This document shows positions 18,413-28,191 of a stretch of DNA of 64,000 nucleotides, piece by piece; position 1 is the stretch's first letter; each line of letters begins with the position of its first letter. The stretch lies in NCBI RefSeq assembly GCF_001006325.2, contig NZ_LBIA02000001.1:4403501-4467500 (forward strand), in the 5' to 3' direction. Source of the DNA: Afipia massiliensis (GTDB lineage Bacteria; Pseudomonadota; Alphaproteobacteria; Rhizobiales; Xanthobacteraceae). Under the pieces are notes generated by a model. The model was not told the DNA's origin. It saw nothing but the letters and a program-made list of their open reading frames with translations, and did not search any database. The position numbers and the translations under genes were made by a program.

Positions 18413-19126
18413 ATGCGGATAAGGAGTGCAGGTTTAGCGGCCTTGGTTGCTGCTGCCGGAATCTGGATGAGCTTTTCGGGCGAGCCCGCAATGGCTGCCA
18501 AATCAACAGCAGCGAAGGCCGCGAAAAGCAGCGTAGCTACCGCCGATCGCCCGATCGTTCTGTCGAAATTCAAGAAGCAGCGCGCTCACGCTGCGAAGAA
18601 ATCCCGAACGGCCCAGGCGCGGCAAGCTAAAAGAGCAACGTCCAAGGCATCATCGAAAGCTAAAGTTCTCGCGGAAAAGTCTGCCGACAAGTCGGGGGCC
18701 GCAGGGAACAAGGTCGTGGCCGATGCGAGCAAGAGCGAGCTGCCGGTGTCGGTGGCCAATGCCCGTGCTCAGGCGCTGGCCGTTGACCAGGCACGGAATA
18801 TTGCCGCTCTCGATAGTACCGATGTTGCTGTTGTGGACGGCATGCAACTCGCTTCCGCTGACCAGTTGACCGATGCCGACCGCGCAGCGACGGCAGACGC
18901 TGCGGTGGCGCAAGATCTCATCGCTCCAACTCCGCCAGTTGCGGCCCCACCGTCACCATCGGCCCCAAGCAGCAAGATCCTGCGGCCGGTTTCGACTGCA
19001 GAAAAGCCGGTGCTGAAGACCGACGACAGCGATCCCTGGAGCAAAACCTCGTTGATCGGGAAGATTTTCATCGCCTTCGGAAGCCTGCTGACGCTGGCAT
19101 CGGCGGCCCGCCTGATGATCGCCTGA
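18413..19126 (+). CDS. Ala/Lys-rich secreted protein with C-terminal TM helix, function unknown
   Basis: The 237-residue protein has a signal peptide (MRIRSAGLAALVAAAG..., cleavage near AMA-A). A basic segment of alternating Ala, Lys and Ser follows, then a Pro/Ala-rich stretch, and a hydrophobic C-terminal segment (SLIGKIFIAFGSLLTLASAARLMIA) that could anchor it. The base-rich middle resembles histone-like or cell-wall-associated low-complexity proteins, but no family can be named. The ATG at 18413 has a GGGGAG ribosome site. It is divergent from sigF and ends before a strong terminator. Confidence 0.75.
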   Translation: MRIRSAGLAALVAAAGIWMSFSGEPAMAAKSTAAKAAKSSVATADRPIVLSKFKKQRAHAAKKSRTAQARQAKRATSKASSKAKVLAEKSADKSGAAGNKVVADASKSELPVSVANARAQALAVDQARNIAALDSTDVAVVDGMQLASADQLTDADRAATADAAVAQDLIAPTPPVAAPPSPSAPSSKILRPVSTAEKPVLKTDDSDPWSKTSLIGKIFIAFGSLLTLASAARLMIA

Positions 19127-19154
19127 CGCAAACACCATCTGCATCAGACGCAAA

Positions 19155-19186
19155 CGCCGGTTCGCACCCCGCGAACCGGCGTTTTT
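19155..19186 (+). terminator. Intrinsic terminator
   Basis: 11-bp stem CGCCGGTTCGC / GCGAACCGGCG around the loop ACCCC, followed directly by TTTTT. It closes the 18413-19126 transcript. Confidence 0.92.
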
Positions 19187-19306
19187 GTTGCTTAGGTGAC
19201 GATCAGTTCTGACATCGCCGGTCTTGCAGAGACAGGCCCCGGAAGGCACATTGCGGCTAACGGCGCGCCACGCGCTGATTTTCAGACATTCTTCAAGGGG
19301 CAAAAC

Positions 19307-20086
19307 ATGACGGCATTCGAACACATCATCGTTGAGAGCAAGGGCGCGGTCGGCATCGTGAAAATCAACCGACCTAAAATGCTCAATGCTCTCTCCTTCG
19401 ATGTCTTCAGCGAAATCGCGACGGCCATCGACGACCTCGAAGAAGACGATGCCATCGGCTGTATCGTTGTCACCGGAGACGAAAAGGCATTCGCCGCCGG
19501 CGCCGACATCAAGGAAATGCAGCCGAAGAAATTCATCGACATGTTCAGCCAGGACTTCATGGACATCGGTGGTGACCGCGTCACGACCTGCAAGAAGCCG
19601 ACTATCGCCGCAGTCAGCGGCTATGCGCTCGGCGGCGGCTGTGAACTCGCCATGATGTGCGACATCATCATCGCTTCAGACACTGCCAAGTTCGGGCAGC
19701 CGGAAATCACCCTCGGCACCATTCCGGGGCTGGGCGGTACGCAGCGCCTCACCCGCGCCGTCGGCAAATCCAAGGCGATGGACCTGTGCCTGACCGGACG
19801 CATGATGGATGCGGCGGAAGCCGAACGCTCCGGGCTGGTCAGCCGCATCTTCCCGGCCGACAAGCTGATGGAAGAGGTGCTTGCAATCGCCGACAAGATT
19901 GCTGCGATGTCGCGGCCGGTCGCGGCGATGGCGAAGAGCGCAGTCAATCGCGCGCTGGAAACATCCCTCGCGGAGGGCATGAACGTCGAAGGCGATCTGT
20001 TCCACGCGACATTCGCACTTGAGGATCGCGCCGAAGGCATGGCCGCCTTCATCGACAAGCGGAAGCCGAATTTCAGAAACCGCTAG
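19307..20086 (+). CDS. Enoyl-CoA hydratase (crotonase family)
   Basis: The 259-residue enzyme has the crotonase signature: oxyanion-hole loops [10 protein letters not shown] and [13 protein letters not shown], the catalytic glutamate region [19 protein letters not shown] (two Glu expected in true hydratases), and the normal C-terminus. It hydrates trans-2-enoyl-CoA in beta-oxidation. The ATG at 19307 follows a CAAGGGGC site; a longer version adds 37 non-conserved residues. It runs convergently into the acetyl-CoA hydrolase/transferase gene with a 4-base overlap of their 3' ends. Confidence 0.93.
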   Translation: MTAFEHIIVESKGAVGIVKINRPKMLNALSFDVFSEIATAIDDLEEDDAIGCIVVTGDEKAFAAGADIKEMQPKKFIDMFSQDFMDIGGDRVTTCKKPTIAAVSGYALGGGCELAMMCDIIIASDTAKFGQPEITLGTIPGLGGTQRLTRAVGKSKAMDLCLTGRMMDAAEAERSGLVSRIFPADKLMEEVLAIADKIAAMSRPVAAMAKSAVNRALETSLAEGMNVEGDLFHATFALEDRAEGMAAFIDKRKPNFRNR

Positions 20087-21939
20087 TTATTTCGGCTCCG
20101 GGCGAGAGCGGCACTGACCAGTGCCCTATAGAGCCGATCCGAGAACGATTGAGGCCGGTCAAGCTGTAACCGAGCGAGACCGGCCGCTGTTTCCGCGTCC
20201 GGCGGACCGGCACGAAAGCCCTGCCAGGCAAGCTCAAGCAGACTGAGTTTGCTGGCGGTCGCTTCTTTGAGTATCTGCAAGGCTGGGATCAGCCGCTGCT
20301 CAACATCGGTGAAATCGCTGCCGAACGGAAATGCCGGAAGTAATCCCGCGTCGCGCGATGGCTTCAAGGCCGCAGTTATGCGATCCGGAAAATTCTCGCG
20401 ATGGGCTACGGGAATTTCATAGGCCTTCGGCAGCTTGCCTGCGTCCTTGGCCTGCCGCATCAGTTCGGGTTGAAAGCGCGAATCCGCGACGCACAGCATT
20501 GCTGCGATGACATCCGCATCCGATTTCCCCCAGAGATCGGCAACGCCATACTCGGTGATGATGACATCGCGCAAGTGACGCGGAATCGTGGTGTGACCAT
20601 AGGACCAGCGGATATTCGAGGCCGCTGTCTTGCCGGAGCCACGCGTCGACTCCAGGGTCAACATCGAGCGTGCGCCTTCAAGCGCAAATGCCTGCGCCAC
20701 GAAATTGTATTGGCCACCGACGCCGCTCACCACCTGACCCGTATCGAGACCGTCCGAGATCGCAGCGCCCATCAAGGTCGCCATCATCGCATTGTTGACA
20801 AATCGCGCGTCAACGCGCGAATGTCGCTTGGCGTCTTCGCCACCATAGAGCTGGTTGGTGAAAGACACCGGGACCATCTGGATGCGTTCGATCTGCCCGG
20901 GCTTCATCTCGCGCAGGGCGCGGTAGAAGGATTTCGGCCCCAGGAAGAACGCCGCGTGCAGCAACGCCCCATCGACCTCACGCTTCAACACTCCGGCGTC
21001 GATTAGCGCGAGGAACGCTTCGACGAACATTTCGCTGACGCCGTAAAGACCTGCCGTGAACGGCCCCGCCTCGCGCAGCGGCTGCTCGGGTGCGAGCCGC
21101 GACATGACTTCGCGATAGGCTTTGTTGTCACGATGACGAACGATCAGGCCTTGTGCCAGCGCATCGCCAACCTGCCCGATGCCGATTTGCAGGGTGCCAC
21201 CGTCCCGTATCAGTCCCGCAGAATGAAGCCCGATTGCGTATTTCGTATCGGAGACCGGCTCCGACGGCGGAGCAAACAGCGGAAAGTCCGTCTCCGGACT
21301 GTCGAGCACCGCATGAAATTCGTCGGAAGCCAGATCGCCCTGCCCCGGCATGAACGGCAATTCGGAATTCACCTGCGCCACGATCTTGAACGCAATGCGG
21401 CCTTCCGAGCGCGCCTTCATGAGGTCGAGAGTCGTGTCAGTGTTGCTGCTCAGGCTGTAGCGCGTCTGGCCGTCGACCACGCGCTTGGCCACAAGCTGAG
21501 CGATCACATTCACGCCACGTGTCAAAAGATACGACGACGCATGGGTATAGTTGGCTGAGATGTAGTGCTGCTGTGGATAGGCATTGCCAAGCCATTTTCC
21601 CGCCAGGAAGAAGAACTCGATGACTTCGATGTTCGGCGGCAGTGCTTTGGCATGCAGCGCCCTGGCGTAATCCAGATCGGGATACCCACCAAACAACCGA
21701 TCGATCACCGGCTCTATGAATCGTCGCTCGAGATCAGCCGATGGCGTCGGCTTCTCCAACGTCAGAGCAGTAAAAATGGTCAGATGGATCGAGCGGTCGC
21801 TTGCCGCGCGCTGATAGAGAGCATTGACGATGTGGTTGGCCTTGCCGAGTCCCAGCGGCAGACCAACCACCAGCCTGGTCCCGACCTCGCGAATGATGTC
21901 GTCCGCGATTGCTTCAGGGTCGGAAAAAATTCTTGGCAT
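20083..21939 (-). CDS. Acetyl-CoA hydrolase/transferase-like protein (Cat1/AarC superfamily)
   Basis: The 618-residue protein belongs to the family I CoA-transferase/hydrolase superfamily. Motifs of the C-terminal half include [33 protein letters not shown] and [15 protein letters not shown]. Family members move CoA between short acids, or hydrolyse acetyl-CoA. The size is longer than the ~500-residue YfdE/Cat1 enzymes and matches a distinct ~620-residue class of unknown substrate. The ATG at 21939 is followed by a normal N-terminal Rossmann segment. No neighbours suggest a pathway apart from the crotonase. Confidence 0.83.
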   Translation of the reverse strand: MPRIFSDPEAIADDIIREVGTRLVVGLPLGLGKANHIVNALYQRAASDRSIHLTIFTALTLEKPTPSADLERRFIEPVIDRLFGGYPDLDYARALHAKALPPNIEVIEFFFLAGKWLGNAYPQQHYISANYTHASSYLLTRGVNVIAQLVAKRVVDGQTRYSLSSNTDTTLDLMKARSEGRIAFKIVAQVNSELPFMPGQGDLASDEFHAVLDSPETDFPLFAPPSEPVSDTKYAIGLHSAGLIRDGGTLQIGIGQVGDALAQGLIVRHRDNKAYREVMSRLAPEQPLREAGPFTAGLYGVSEMFVEAFLALIDAGVLKREVDGALLHAAFFLGPKSFYRALREMKPGQIERIQMVPVSFTNQLYGGEDAKRHSRVDARFVNNAMMATLMGAAISDGLDTGQVVSGVGGQYNFVAQAFALEGARSMLTLESTRGSGKTAASNIRWSYGHTTIPRHLRDVIITEYGVADLWGKSDADVIAAMLCVADSRFQPELMRQAKDAGKLPKAYEIPVAHRENFPDRITAALKPSRDAGLLPAFPFGSDFTDVEQRLIPALQILKEATASKLSLLELAWQGFRAGPPDAETAAGLARLQLDRPQSFSDRLYRALVSAALARSRNN

Positions 21940-22325
21940 CGGATGTCTGTCGATCCACTGCGCCGGACGTGCCGCCGGAAGACCACGCGGGAGGGCGCGG
22001 CAGATTGCTCTTGATGGGCTGCCGCTAATTTCACCACAGGACGTTGATCGGTCAAGAAATTACGGCTCACCGCGACAACAAATCAGTGCACATTCGTCGA
22101 AATTCTATGTGCGGTTTGCCAACACCAGCATGATGGTGTTGACGGTCACCACCGTGACGGCCACTCCGCTGTGCTCGACCCGAGCGGCATCGCATGACGC
22201 TCCCAAAATGCCGGGGTCGCTGACATCACGGCGGCGTGACGAACGCTTCGCAGAGCACCAAATCCTGAAGAGCTCTGCTCAATAAACGGAAGCATCGCGC
22301 GGACAGTGCGTTACATCAAGAATGT
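21940..22325. other. Intergenic region between acetyl-CoA hydrolase-like gene and dnaE2
   Basis: About 390 bases. It holds the start region of the leftward 20083-21939 gene and the 3' side of dnaE2. A short minus-strand reading frame (about 22115-22220) with a hydrophobic end, VNTIMLVLANRT, might be a decayed gene fragment or a tiny membrane peptide. It has no recognisable start or family, so I do not call it. No terminator was identified after dnaE2. Confidence 0.4.
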
Positions 22326-25300
22326 TTAATGGAAATCCCGCGAGCGCGGCAGAATGCGTACATTGCGCGGATGGCGCACCTTCTGTGCTGGGTTGTCAGG
22401 ATGCGCACGGCGATCATCCTCCAGCGGTTCGATCACATCCGCGCCGGGCGGGATCGGGTGTTTTCGGCCGAGCGCGTCGTTGGCGAGGTTCATCAGATCA
22501 TGAGACCGATCGAACAAACGCTCGGCCACCAGATGGACCACCTTCTCCGGACTGCTCTGAATGGTCCCCTGCACCTCGATCAGCCGCGCGCCCATCACTT
22601 CCTTGCGGAATTTTTCCATCACCTTGGGCCACACCACGATATTGGCGATTCCGGTCTCATCCTCCAGCGTCATGAAGACGACGCCCTTGGCACTGCCCGG
22701 CCGCTGTCGCACCAGCACGACGCCAGCGCAACGGACGCGTTGCTTGTCGCGGGCATGTCCAATCGCCTCACATGCCACCATACCTTCCTGCGAAAACATC
22801 GGCCGGAGGAATTCCATCGGGTGCCCCTTCAACGACAGCCTGATGGTCTGATAATCCGCCACAACCTGCTCAGGTAGCGGCATGGCAGGTAATGGCTGTG
22901 CGGCTTCGTCGGGCTGCTCGCGCGCCGCGGCTGCGGTGAAAAGCGGTAGCGGCACATCGTCCGGCAGACGCTGCACCGTCCACAGGGCTTCACGCCGGTC
23001 GAGACCCAGAGAGCAGAACGCATCGGCATCGGCCAGCAGGGTCAGCGCACGTTTCGGCAGCCGCGTCTCGCGCGCAAAATCTTCCAGCGAGGCGAACGGC
23101 TTTTGCGCACGGGCGGCAACGATCCGCTGATCCCAGTAATCCTTGCGCGGCTTTTTCTCGGATTTTCCAAACTTCTCGGGAAGCCTGTCATCGACATCGA
23201 ACACTTCGAAACCGTCGATCTGACGAAAGCCGAGCCGGACGGCGCAATAATCTCCAGACCCCTCTTCCAGGGTGCTTTGTCCAAAGCTGAACGACACATC
23301 GATCTCGCGCACCTCGACGCCATTTTTGCGCGCATCGCCGACGATCTGCGCCGGCGCATAGAAGCCCATCGGCTGCGAGTTGAGCAGCCCGCAGCAAAAG
23401 GCATCGGGGTGATAATGCTTGAGCCATGACGACACATAGACAAGCTGCGCAAATGCGGCTGCGTGGCTTTCCGGGAATCCGTAGCTGCCGAAGCCCTTGA
23501 TCTGGTCGAAGCAACTCACCGCAAATTCAGGATCGTAGCCACGGGCGATCATGCGATCGACCATCCGCCTTTCGAATTTCGGCATCGTGCCGACATTACG
23601 AAATGTCGCCATCGCGCGTCGCAAGCCATTGGCTTCCTCGGGTGTGAACTCCGCGGCCTCCATCGCAATGCGCATTGCCTGTTCCTGAAACAGCGGCACG
23701 CCGAGAGTCTTGTGCAACACCTGCTTCAGTTCGTCCTTGTTCCCGCCTTTTGGGTAAGGATATTCGATCTCCTCCGGCCTCATCTTTCTGCGCTTCAGAT
23801 AGGGATGCACCATGTTGCCCTGGATCGGGCCGGGCCGCACGATGGCGACCTCGATGACAAGATCATAGAAGGTGCGCGGCTTCAGACGCGGCAGCATGTT
23901 CATCTGCGCGCGACTCTCAACCTGGAAGACGCCGAGAGATTCGCCCCTGCACAGCATGTCGAACACTTTATCGCTGTCATCGTTTTCCGACTTGATGTCC
24001 GCGAGTTCGAACCGCTTGCCCTTGTGATCCGCGATCAGGTCGAAGCACTTCCGGATACAGGTCAGCATGCCAAGCGCCAGCACGTCGACCTTCATCATCT
24101 TCAACGTATCGATGTCGTCCTTGTCCCATTCAATGAAGGTGCGGTCGTCCATGGCCGCGTTGCCGATGGGCACATAGGTATCGAGCCGATCCTGCGTCAG
24201 CACATAGCCGCCGACATGCTGAGACAGATGCCGCGGGAATTCGATCAATTCAGTGGCGAGCTCGACAGCACGGCGGATCATCGGATTGCCGGGATCGAAG
24301 CCTGCCTGCCTGATCTGCATATCGCTGACATCTGTGCCCCAGCTTCCCCACACCGTATCAGCCAGCGCCGCCGTGACGTCTTCCGTTAGGCCAAGCGCCT
24401 TGCCGACATCGCGGATCGCGCTGCGCGGGCGATAGTGAATGACGGTGGCGACAATCGCCGCACGATGACGGCCGTAGCGCCTGTAAACATATTGCATCAC
24501 CTCTTCGCGCCGCGAGTGCTCGAAATCGACATCGATATCCGGTGGCTCCAGCCGTTCCTCGGAGATAAAGCGCTCGAACAGCACGTCAGTCTCGGCCGGA
24601 TTCACCGAAGTGATGCCAAGCATATAACAGACGGCGGAATTCGCTGCCGAACCTCGACCCTGACACAAAATGTTTTGCGAGCGCGCGTAGCAAACGATGT
24701 CGTGAACTGTCAGAAAGTAATGTGCGTATCCAAGCTTCTCGATCAGCTTGAGTTCCTTGCCGATTGTCGCGCGCAGCTTTTGGTCGATCCCGCCCGGAAA
24801 ATAATGCCGGATGCCCGCCTCGGTGAGATCCGCAAGATGCCGCTGCGCCGTCTTGCCCGGCGGAACAGGTTCATCCGGATACTGATACTTGAGTTCGCCG
24901 AGCGTAAAGGTGATGCGCTCTGCAAAGCGCATGGTTTCAGCAACCGCATCCGGATAATCGCGAAACAAACGCGCCATCTCATAGCCGGGTTTCAGATGCC
25001 GTTCGGCATTGGCTTCGAGCCGTTTTCCGACACTCATGATCGTCGTCTTTTCCCGGATACAGGTCAGGACGTCCTGCAGGGGACGGCGCGCCCGGTCATG
25101 ATAAAGCACCTCGTTGGTCGCGAGCAGCGGAACGCGGGCCGTTGAAGCGATGCGCTGAAGCTTCGCCAGACGCCGCCTGTCGTCGCCGCGATACAGCAGA
25201 CTTGCCGCAAACCAGACACCATCGGCGCGACTGCGTTTCAATCGATCGAGAATCTTTAGTGCCGCCGGGACATCAAAGCGATGCGGCAGCGTCAGAATCA

Positions 25301-25682
25301 GCAATTGCCCTTCGGCAAAGTCCAGCAGGTCATCGAATGTGAGGTGACACTCGCCCTTCCCGGCCGCGAGCTTGCCGCGGGTCAGCAACTGGCATAGCCG
25401 GCCATAGGCGGCGCGGTCACGGGGATAGACCAGGATGTCCGGCGTCCCATCCTCGAACACTAGACGCGATCCGATCAGCAGTTTCGGCTTGCATGTGACC
25501 TCGGGATTTTCGAGTTCCTTGTAGGCGCGGACGACACCGGCCAAGGTGTTGCGGTCAGCAATGCCAATGACCGGCAAGAGAAGCTCGCTGGCCCGCTTCA
25601 CATATTCCTGCGGCTGCGATCCGCCGCGCAGGAACGAGAAGTTGGTCGTAATGCCGATTTCCGCGTAGTCGGTGGCTTTCAT
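22326..25682 (-). CDS. dnaE2: Error-prone DNA polymerase III alpha-like subunit DnaE2 (ImuC)
   Basis: The 1118-residue C-family polymerase has an N-terminal PHP domain (YAEIGITTNFSFLRGGS) and palm motifs with catalytic aspartates in PDIDVDFEHSRREEV. GRGSAANSAVCYMLG lies in the palm/thumb, followed by a tandem helix-hairpin-helix and an OB-fold C-terminus (VVLVRQRPGSAKGVVFMTLEDETG). DnaE2 performs error-prone translesion synthesis with ImuA and ImuB. The ATG at 25682 overlaps the imuB stop as ATGA, giving tight coupling. Expression is expected to be SOS-driven from the LexA box before imuA. Confidence 0.96.
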   Translation of the reverse strand: MKATDYAEIGITTNFSFLRGGSQPQEYVKRASELLLPVIGIADRNTLAGVVRAYKELENPEVTCKPKLLIGSRLVFEDGTPDILVYPRDRAAYGRLCQLLTRGKLAAGKGECHLTFDDLLDFAEGQLLILTLPHRFDVPAALKILDRLKRSRADGVWFAASLLYRGDDRRRLAKLQRIASTARVPLLATNEVLYHDRARRPLQDVLTCIREKTTIMSVGKRLEANAERHLKPGYEMARLFRDYPDAVAETMRFAERITFTLGELKYQYPDEPVPPGKTAQRHLADLTEAGIRHYFPGGIDQKLRATIGKELKLIEKLGYAHYFLTVHDIVCYARSQNILCQGRGSAANSAVCYMLGITSVNPAETDVLFERFISEERLEPPDIDVDFEHSRREEVMQYVYRRYGRHRAAIVATVIHYRPRSAIRDVGKALGLTEDVTAALADTVWGSWGTDVSDMQIRQAGFDPGNPMIRRAVELATELIEFPRHLSQHVGGYVLTQDRLDTYVPIGNAAMDDRTFIEWDKDDIDTLKMMKVDVLALGMLTCIRKCFDLIADHKGKRFELADIKSENDDSDKVFDMLCRGESLGVFQVESRAQMNMLPRLKPRTFYDLVIEVAIVRPGPIQGNMVHPYLKRRKMRPEEIEYPYPKGGNKDELKQVLHKTLGVPLFQEQAMRIAMEAAEFTPEEANGLRRAMATFRNVGTMPKFERRMVDRMIARGYDPEFAVSCFDQIKGFGSYGFPESHAAAFAQLVYVSSWLKHYHPDAFCCGLLNSQPMGFYAPAQIVGDARKNGVEVREIDVSFSFGQSTLEEGSGDYCAVRLGFRQIDGFEVFDVDDRLPEKFGKSEKKPRKDYWDQRIVAARAQKPFASLEDFARETRLPKRALTLLADADAFCSLGLDRREALWTVQRLPDDVPLPLFTAAAAREQPDEAAQPLPAMPLPEQVVADYQTIRLSLKGHPMEFLRPMFSQEGMVACEAIGHARDKQRVRCAGVVLVRQRPGSAKGVVFMTLEDETGIANIVVWPKVMEKFRKEVMGARLIEVQGTIQSSPEKVVHLVAERLFDRSHDLMNLANDALGRKHPIPPGADVIEPLEDDRRAHPDNPAQKVRHPRNVRILPRSRDFH

Positions 25683-27271
25683 GCGAACAACCCGTGCACA
25701 AACCATTTGGGAGGAACGGGCTCATCTTTCTCAGACACAGGTTCGGTGTAGAGACCGTCGCGATAGATCCAGAAGCGCATGCCTTCCGCATCCTCGACGC
25801 GGAAATAATCCCGCGTTAGGGCTTCTCCCTTGTGCCTCCACCATTCCATGGCGATCCGTTCCGGGCCTTCCGCCCGTACCACCGCATGGGTCGCACGACG
25901 CCACTTGAATCGCGGCGGATGTCCGTCAGGAACGGCGGCCGCCATGACTTCGATTTCCTCGGGTCGCTCGAACAGACGCAGCGGGCGCAGCGGCGGCTCG
26001 GCCTCGGCACGAACAGGCCATTCCGCAACGGAAGCCACAGCAAGATTTTGCTGCGCGGGTGCCGCGATGACAGCGCGTTCCGGAATGTGCGTGTCCAGTG
26101 GCAGATGCACCACGACACGCTTGCCGCCGATGCGCGCGGCAAGACGATCGACCAATGCGGCGACTTCATCGTTGTCCTGCGCACGCGTGTCGAAGTCACG
26201 CTGCTCCTGGACCACGATCTCGACGCGGCCGGCTGACAGACGAATAAGATCGAAGCCGAAACCGGGGTCGAGCGGATCGGCCAGCGCCTCCAGCCGTTCG
26301 CGAAACAGACGGTCGACCACATTGACCTTGGTGACGGGCTGTCCCGTCTCCACCGCGATGGTGCGCACCGCGCCGTCGGTGCGGAAAAAACTCGCCTCCA
26401 GACGGCGCGCGCCCTTGCCCTGCTTGTCCATCGCGGCGACCAGCATCTGCGCAAGACCCGACAAGATCGCCGCGATCACGTTGTCGGTCGCGACCGGTTC
26501 GGCGAAACGCTTCTCCACCATAAAATCCGGTGGCGGCTTACGCGGCGAAATCGGCGCATCGCCCTGCCCCAGCGCCTGCTGCAACAGGCTGGTGAACGCA
26601 GCCCCGAACCGCGCGGAAATTTCATGCGGCGCACGCGACGCGACATCGCCAATGGTCTTCAAGCCGGCACGGCGCAGCCCGCGCGTGATCCCATCATCGG
26701 CGCCGAGCGCGAACACCGGCAGCGGCGCGACGGCGCGCGCTTCCTCGCCATCGGGGACGATGCAACTTCGCGTGGCCTGCGTCATGACCCGCGCGCAAAC
26801 CGGCGTACTCGCAATCGCCGCGTTGATGATGAAACCCTGCCGCGCCAGCAACGCGCAGACCGTTCGCAGCATCGCGGCCTCGCCGCCGAACAGATGCGCG
26901 CAGCCGCTGATGTCGAGAAACAGACCATAAGGCGGATCGAGCGCCACCAGCGGCGTGAAGCGGTCGCACCAGTCGGCGACAGCTTCCAGCAGGCTCCTGT
27001 CCGCCGCCTCGTCGGCGTCGAACACCTGCACCTCGGGACAGACCGCGCGCGCATTGGCCAGCGGCAGACCTTTCTCGAGACCAATGTCCGCAGCGGCATC
27101 GTTCAGCGCCGAAATCTGCAGCGCGTTGTTCAGCTTCGCGACAACGACGCAGGGACACGTGTCATCCGGCGCGGCGTCTTGCCCCGAAAGCTGGCGCTTC
27201 AATCGGTCGGTCGGCAGGCGCGGCAGCCAAAGGCTGAGAATACGTCGCCGGTTCACGGAAGAGGCCCTCAT
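25679..27271 (-). CDS. imuB: ImuB, catalytically inactive Y-family polymerase-like mutasome protein
   Basis: The 530-residue protein has Y-family polymerase features: palm-like LSLWLPRLPTDRLKRQL at the start, then CDRFTPLVALDPPYGLFLDISGCAHLFGGE. The acidic catalytic residues are not in their usual positions, as in known ImuB, which acts as a beta-clamp-binding adaptor for DnaE2. The ATG at 27271 follows the expected RRRILSLWLP start closely. It overlaps the 3' end of imuA by 110 bases, an unusually long overlap, and its stop overlaps the dnaE2 start by 4 bases. Confidence 0.92.
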   Translation of the reverse strand: MRASSVNRRRILSLWLPRLPTDRLKRQLSGQDAAPDDTCPCVVVAKLNNALQISALNDAAADIGLEKGLPLANARAVCPEVQVFDADEAADRSLLEAVADWCDRFTPLVALDPPYGLFLDISGCAHLFGGEAAMLRTVCALLARQGFIINAAIASTPVCARVMTQATRSCIVPDGEEARAVAPLPVFALGADDGITRGLRRAGLKTIGDVASRAPHEISARFGAAFTSLLQQALGQGDAPISPRKPPPDFMVEKRFAEPVATDNVIAAILSGLAQMLVAAMDKQGKGARRLEASFFRTDGAVRTIAVETGQPVTKVNVVDRLFRERLEALADPLDPGFGFDLIRLSAGRVEIVVQEQRDFDTRAQDNDEVAALVDRLAARIGGKRVVVHLPLDTHIPERAVIAAPAQQNLAVASVAEWPVRAEAEPPLRPLRLFERPEEIEVMAAAVPDGHPPRFKWRRATHAVVRAEGPERIAMEWWRHKGEALTRDYFRVEDAEGMRFWIYRDGLYTEPVSEKDEPVPPKWFVHGLFA

Positions 27272-27947
27272 CACATTTCCACTCCATGATCCATCGTCCG
27301 GTCTGGCCGTGACGGTTGCGAACAAGCTGCGTGTCGAGCAGTGGCGCGCCCCATGCTTCCATCGCGGACAGTGATGGTGCTGACCGCACCGCCCAGCGCG
27401 TCTCCGCTGTGCTGGCGGATGGCACCGCCGCCGTGCGCAGTACCAGACACGCGACATTCGAGGCGCGCGCGGCAAGCGTCAGCCTGCGGCTCGCCACCAG
27501 ATCGAGCTGGCGCACCTCGCCCCAGACATCCAGCACCACCGCACCCAGTGCATCGCAGGCGAGCGCATCGGCTGCGGCGCGCAGCGCGGTCTCGGCATCT
27601 GTCGCCCGCACCGTCACCAGCAGGCGTGGATCGAGACCGAGTTCATTCAGGCCGCTCATCGACAGCGCGCCGGATTCCCGTTCCGCAAAATCCTGCCGGA
27701 CCCACACCAGCGGCCTCCGCCCTGCGAGGCGATGGGCAAGACCCGCGATGAACCCCGTCGCTGCTGCGCCGTGGCGGCCGCTCTCGGCGAACACCTCATG
27801 CAGCGCGCCGCGCACCAGCCCGCCCTGCAACAGGGCGTCCGCTTCGGCGTGGCCCAGCGCCACGCGCGAAAGCCCACCGGCGTCGCCTTCCAGGCGGCCG
27901 ATGGTCCCTCGCAGGGACGCAAGCGTGTTTATGCGCGCGCCGGTCAT
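27162..27947 (-). CDS. imuA: ImuA, RecA/SulA-like mutasome protein
   Basis: The 261-residue protein has the weak RecA-like fold of ImuA (GHAEADALLQGGLVRGALHEVFAE, GRRPLVWVRQDFAERE, RLTLAARASNVACLVLR). It works with ImuB and DnaE2 in damage-induced mutagenesis. I chose ATG 27947, which has AGGAG seven bases upstream; a GTG at 27977 is the alternative and sits closer to the promoter. The C-terminal 37 codons lie in the overlap with imuB. An alphaproteobacterial LexA box lies 64 bases upstream of this start. Confidence 0.9.
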   Translation of the reverse strand: MTGARINTLASLRGTIGRLEGDAGGLSRVALGHAEADALLQGGLVRGALHEVFAESGRHGAAATGFIAGLAHRLAGRRPLVWVRQDFAERESGALSMSGLNELGLDPRLLVTVRATDAETALRAAADALACDALGAVVLDVWGEVRQLDLVASRRLTLAARASNVACLVLRTAAVPSASTAETRWAVRSAPSLSAMEAWGAPLLDTQLVRNRHGQTGRWIMEWKCDEGLFREPATYSQPLAAAPADRPIEAPAFGARRRAG

Positions 27948-28010
27948 GCGCCGCTCCTGGGTTTCTGGGTCCGTCACCCGCAGTTGGTTGAACGAGTGAC
28001 GACCTTATTT

Positions 28011-28025
28011 GTTCATGATATGTTC
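28011..28025 (-). promoter_or_regulatory. LexA box of the imuA-imuB-dnaE2 operon
   Basis: GTTC-ATGATAT-GTTC, an exact direct repeat with a 7-base spacer, the known alphaproteobacterial LexA site (GTTC-N7-GTTC; GAAC-N7-GAAC on the gene's strand). Its place just upstream of imuA supports SOS repression. Confidence 0.88.
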
Positions 28026-28142
28026 TAATATAAAGCTAAGAGAGGCCAAGGAGTCAATGGACTCCCGCAGATTAAGTTTTCTATTTTAAAACAACAGACT
28101 AACGGACAGCTCGCCGCTTTCACCGCTCATGCGGCACCCTCC

Positions 28143-28162
28143 GGCGTCCCTGACGGGACGCC
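28143..28162. terminator. GC-rich hairpin beyond the DUF892 gene end
   Basis: GGCGTCCC-TGAC-GGGACGCC, an 8-bp stem 30 bases beyond the leftward DUF892 gene stop. There is no T run, so its role as terminator is tentative. Confidence 0.4.
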
Positions 28163-28191
28163 AGAGGCATGATCGCTTGCCGAAACGGCTG

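Noticed and set aside
22115-22220. Tiny hydrophobic minus-strand frame ending VNTIMLVLANRT
   Set aside because: No credible start codon, ribosome site or family; insufficient to call a gene.
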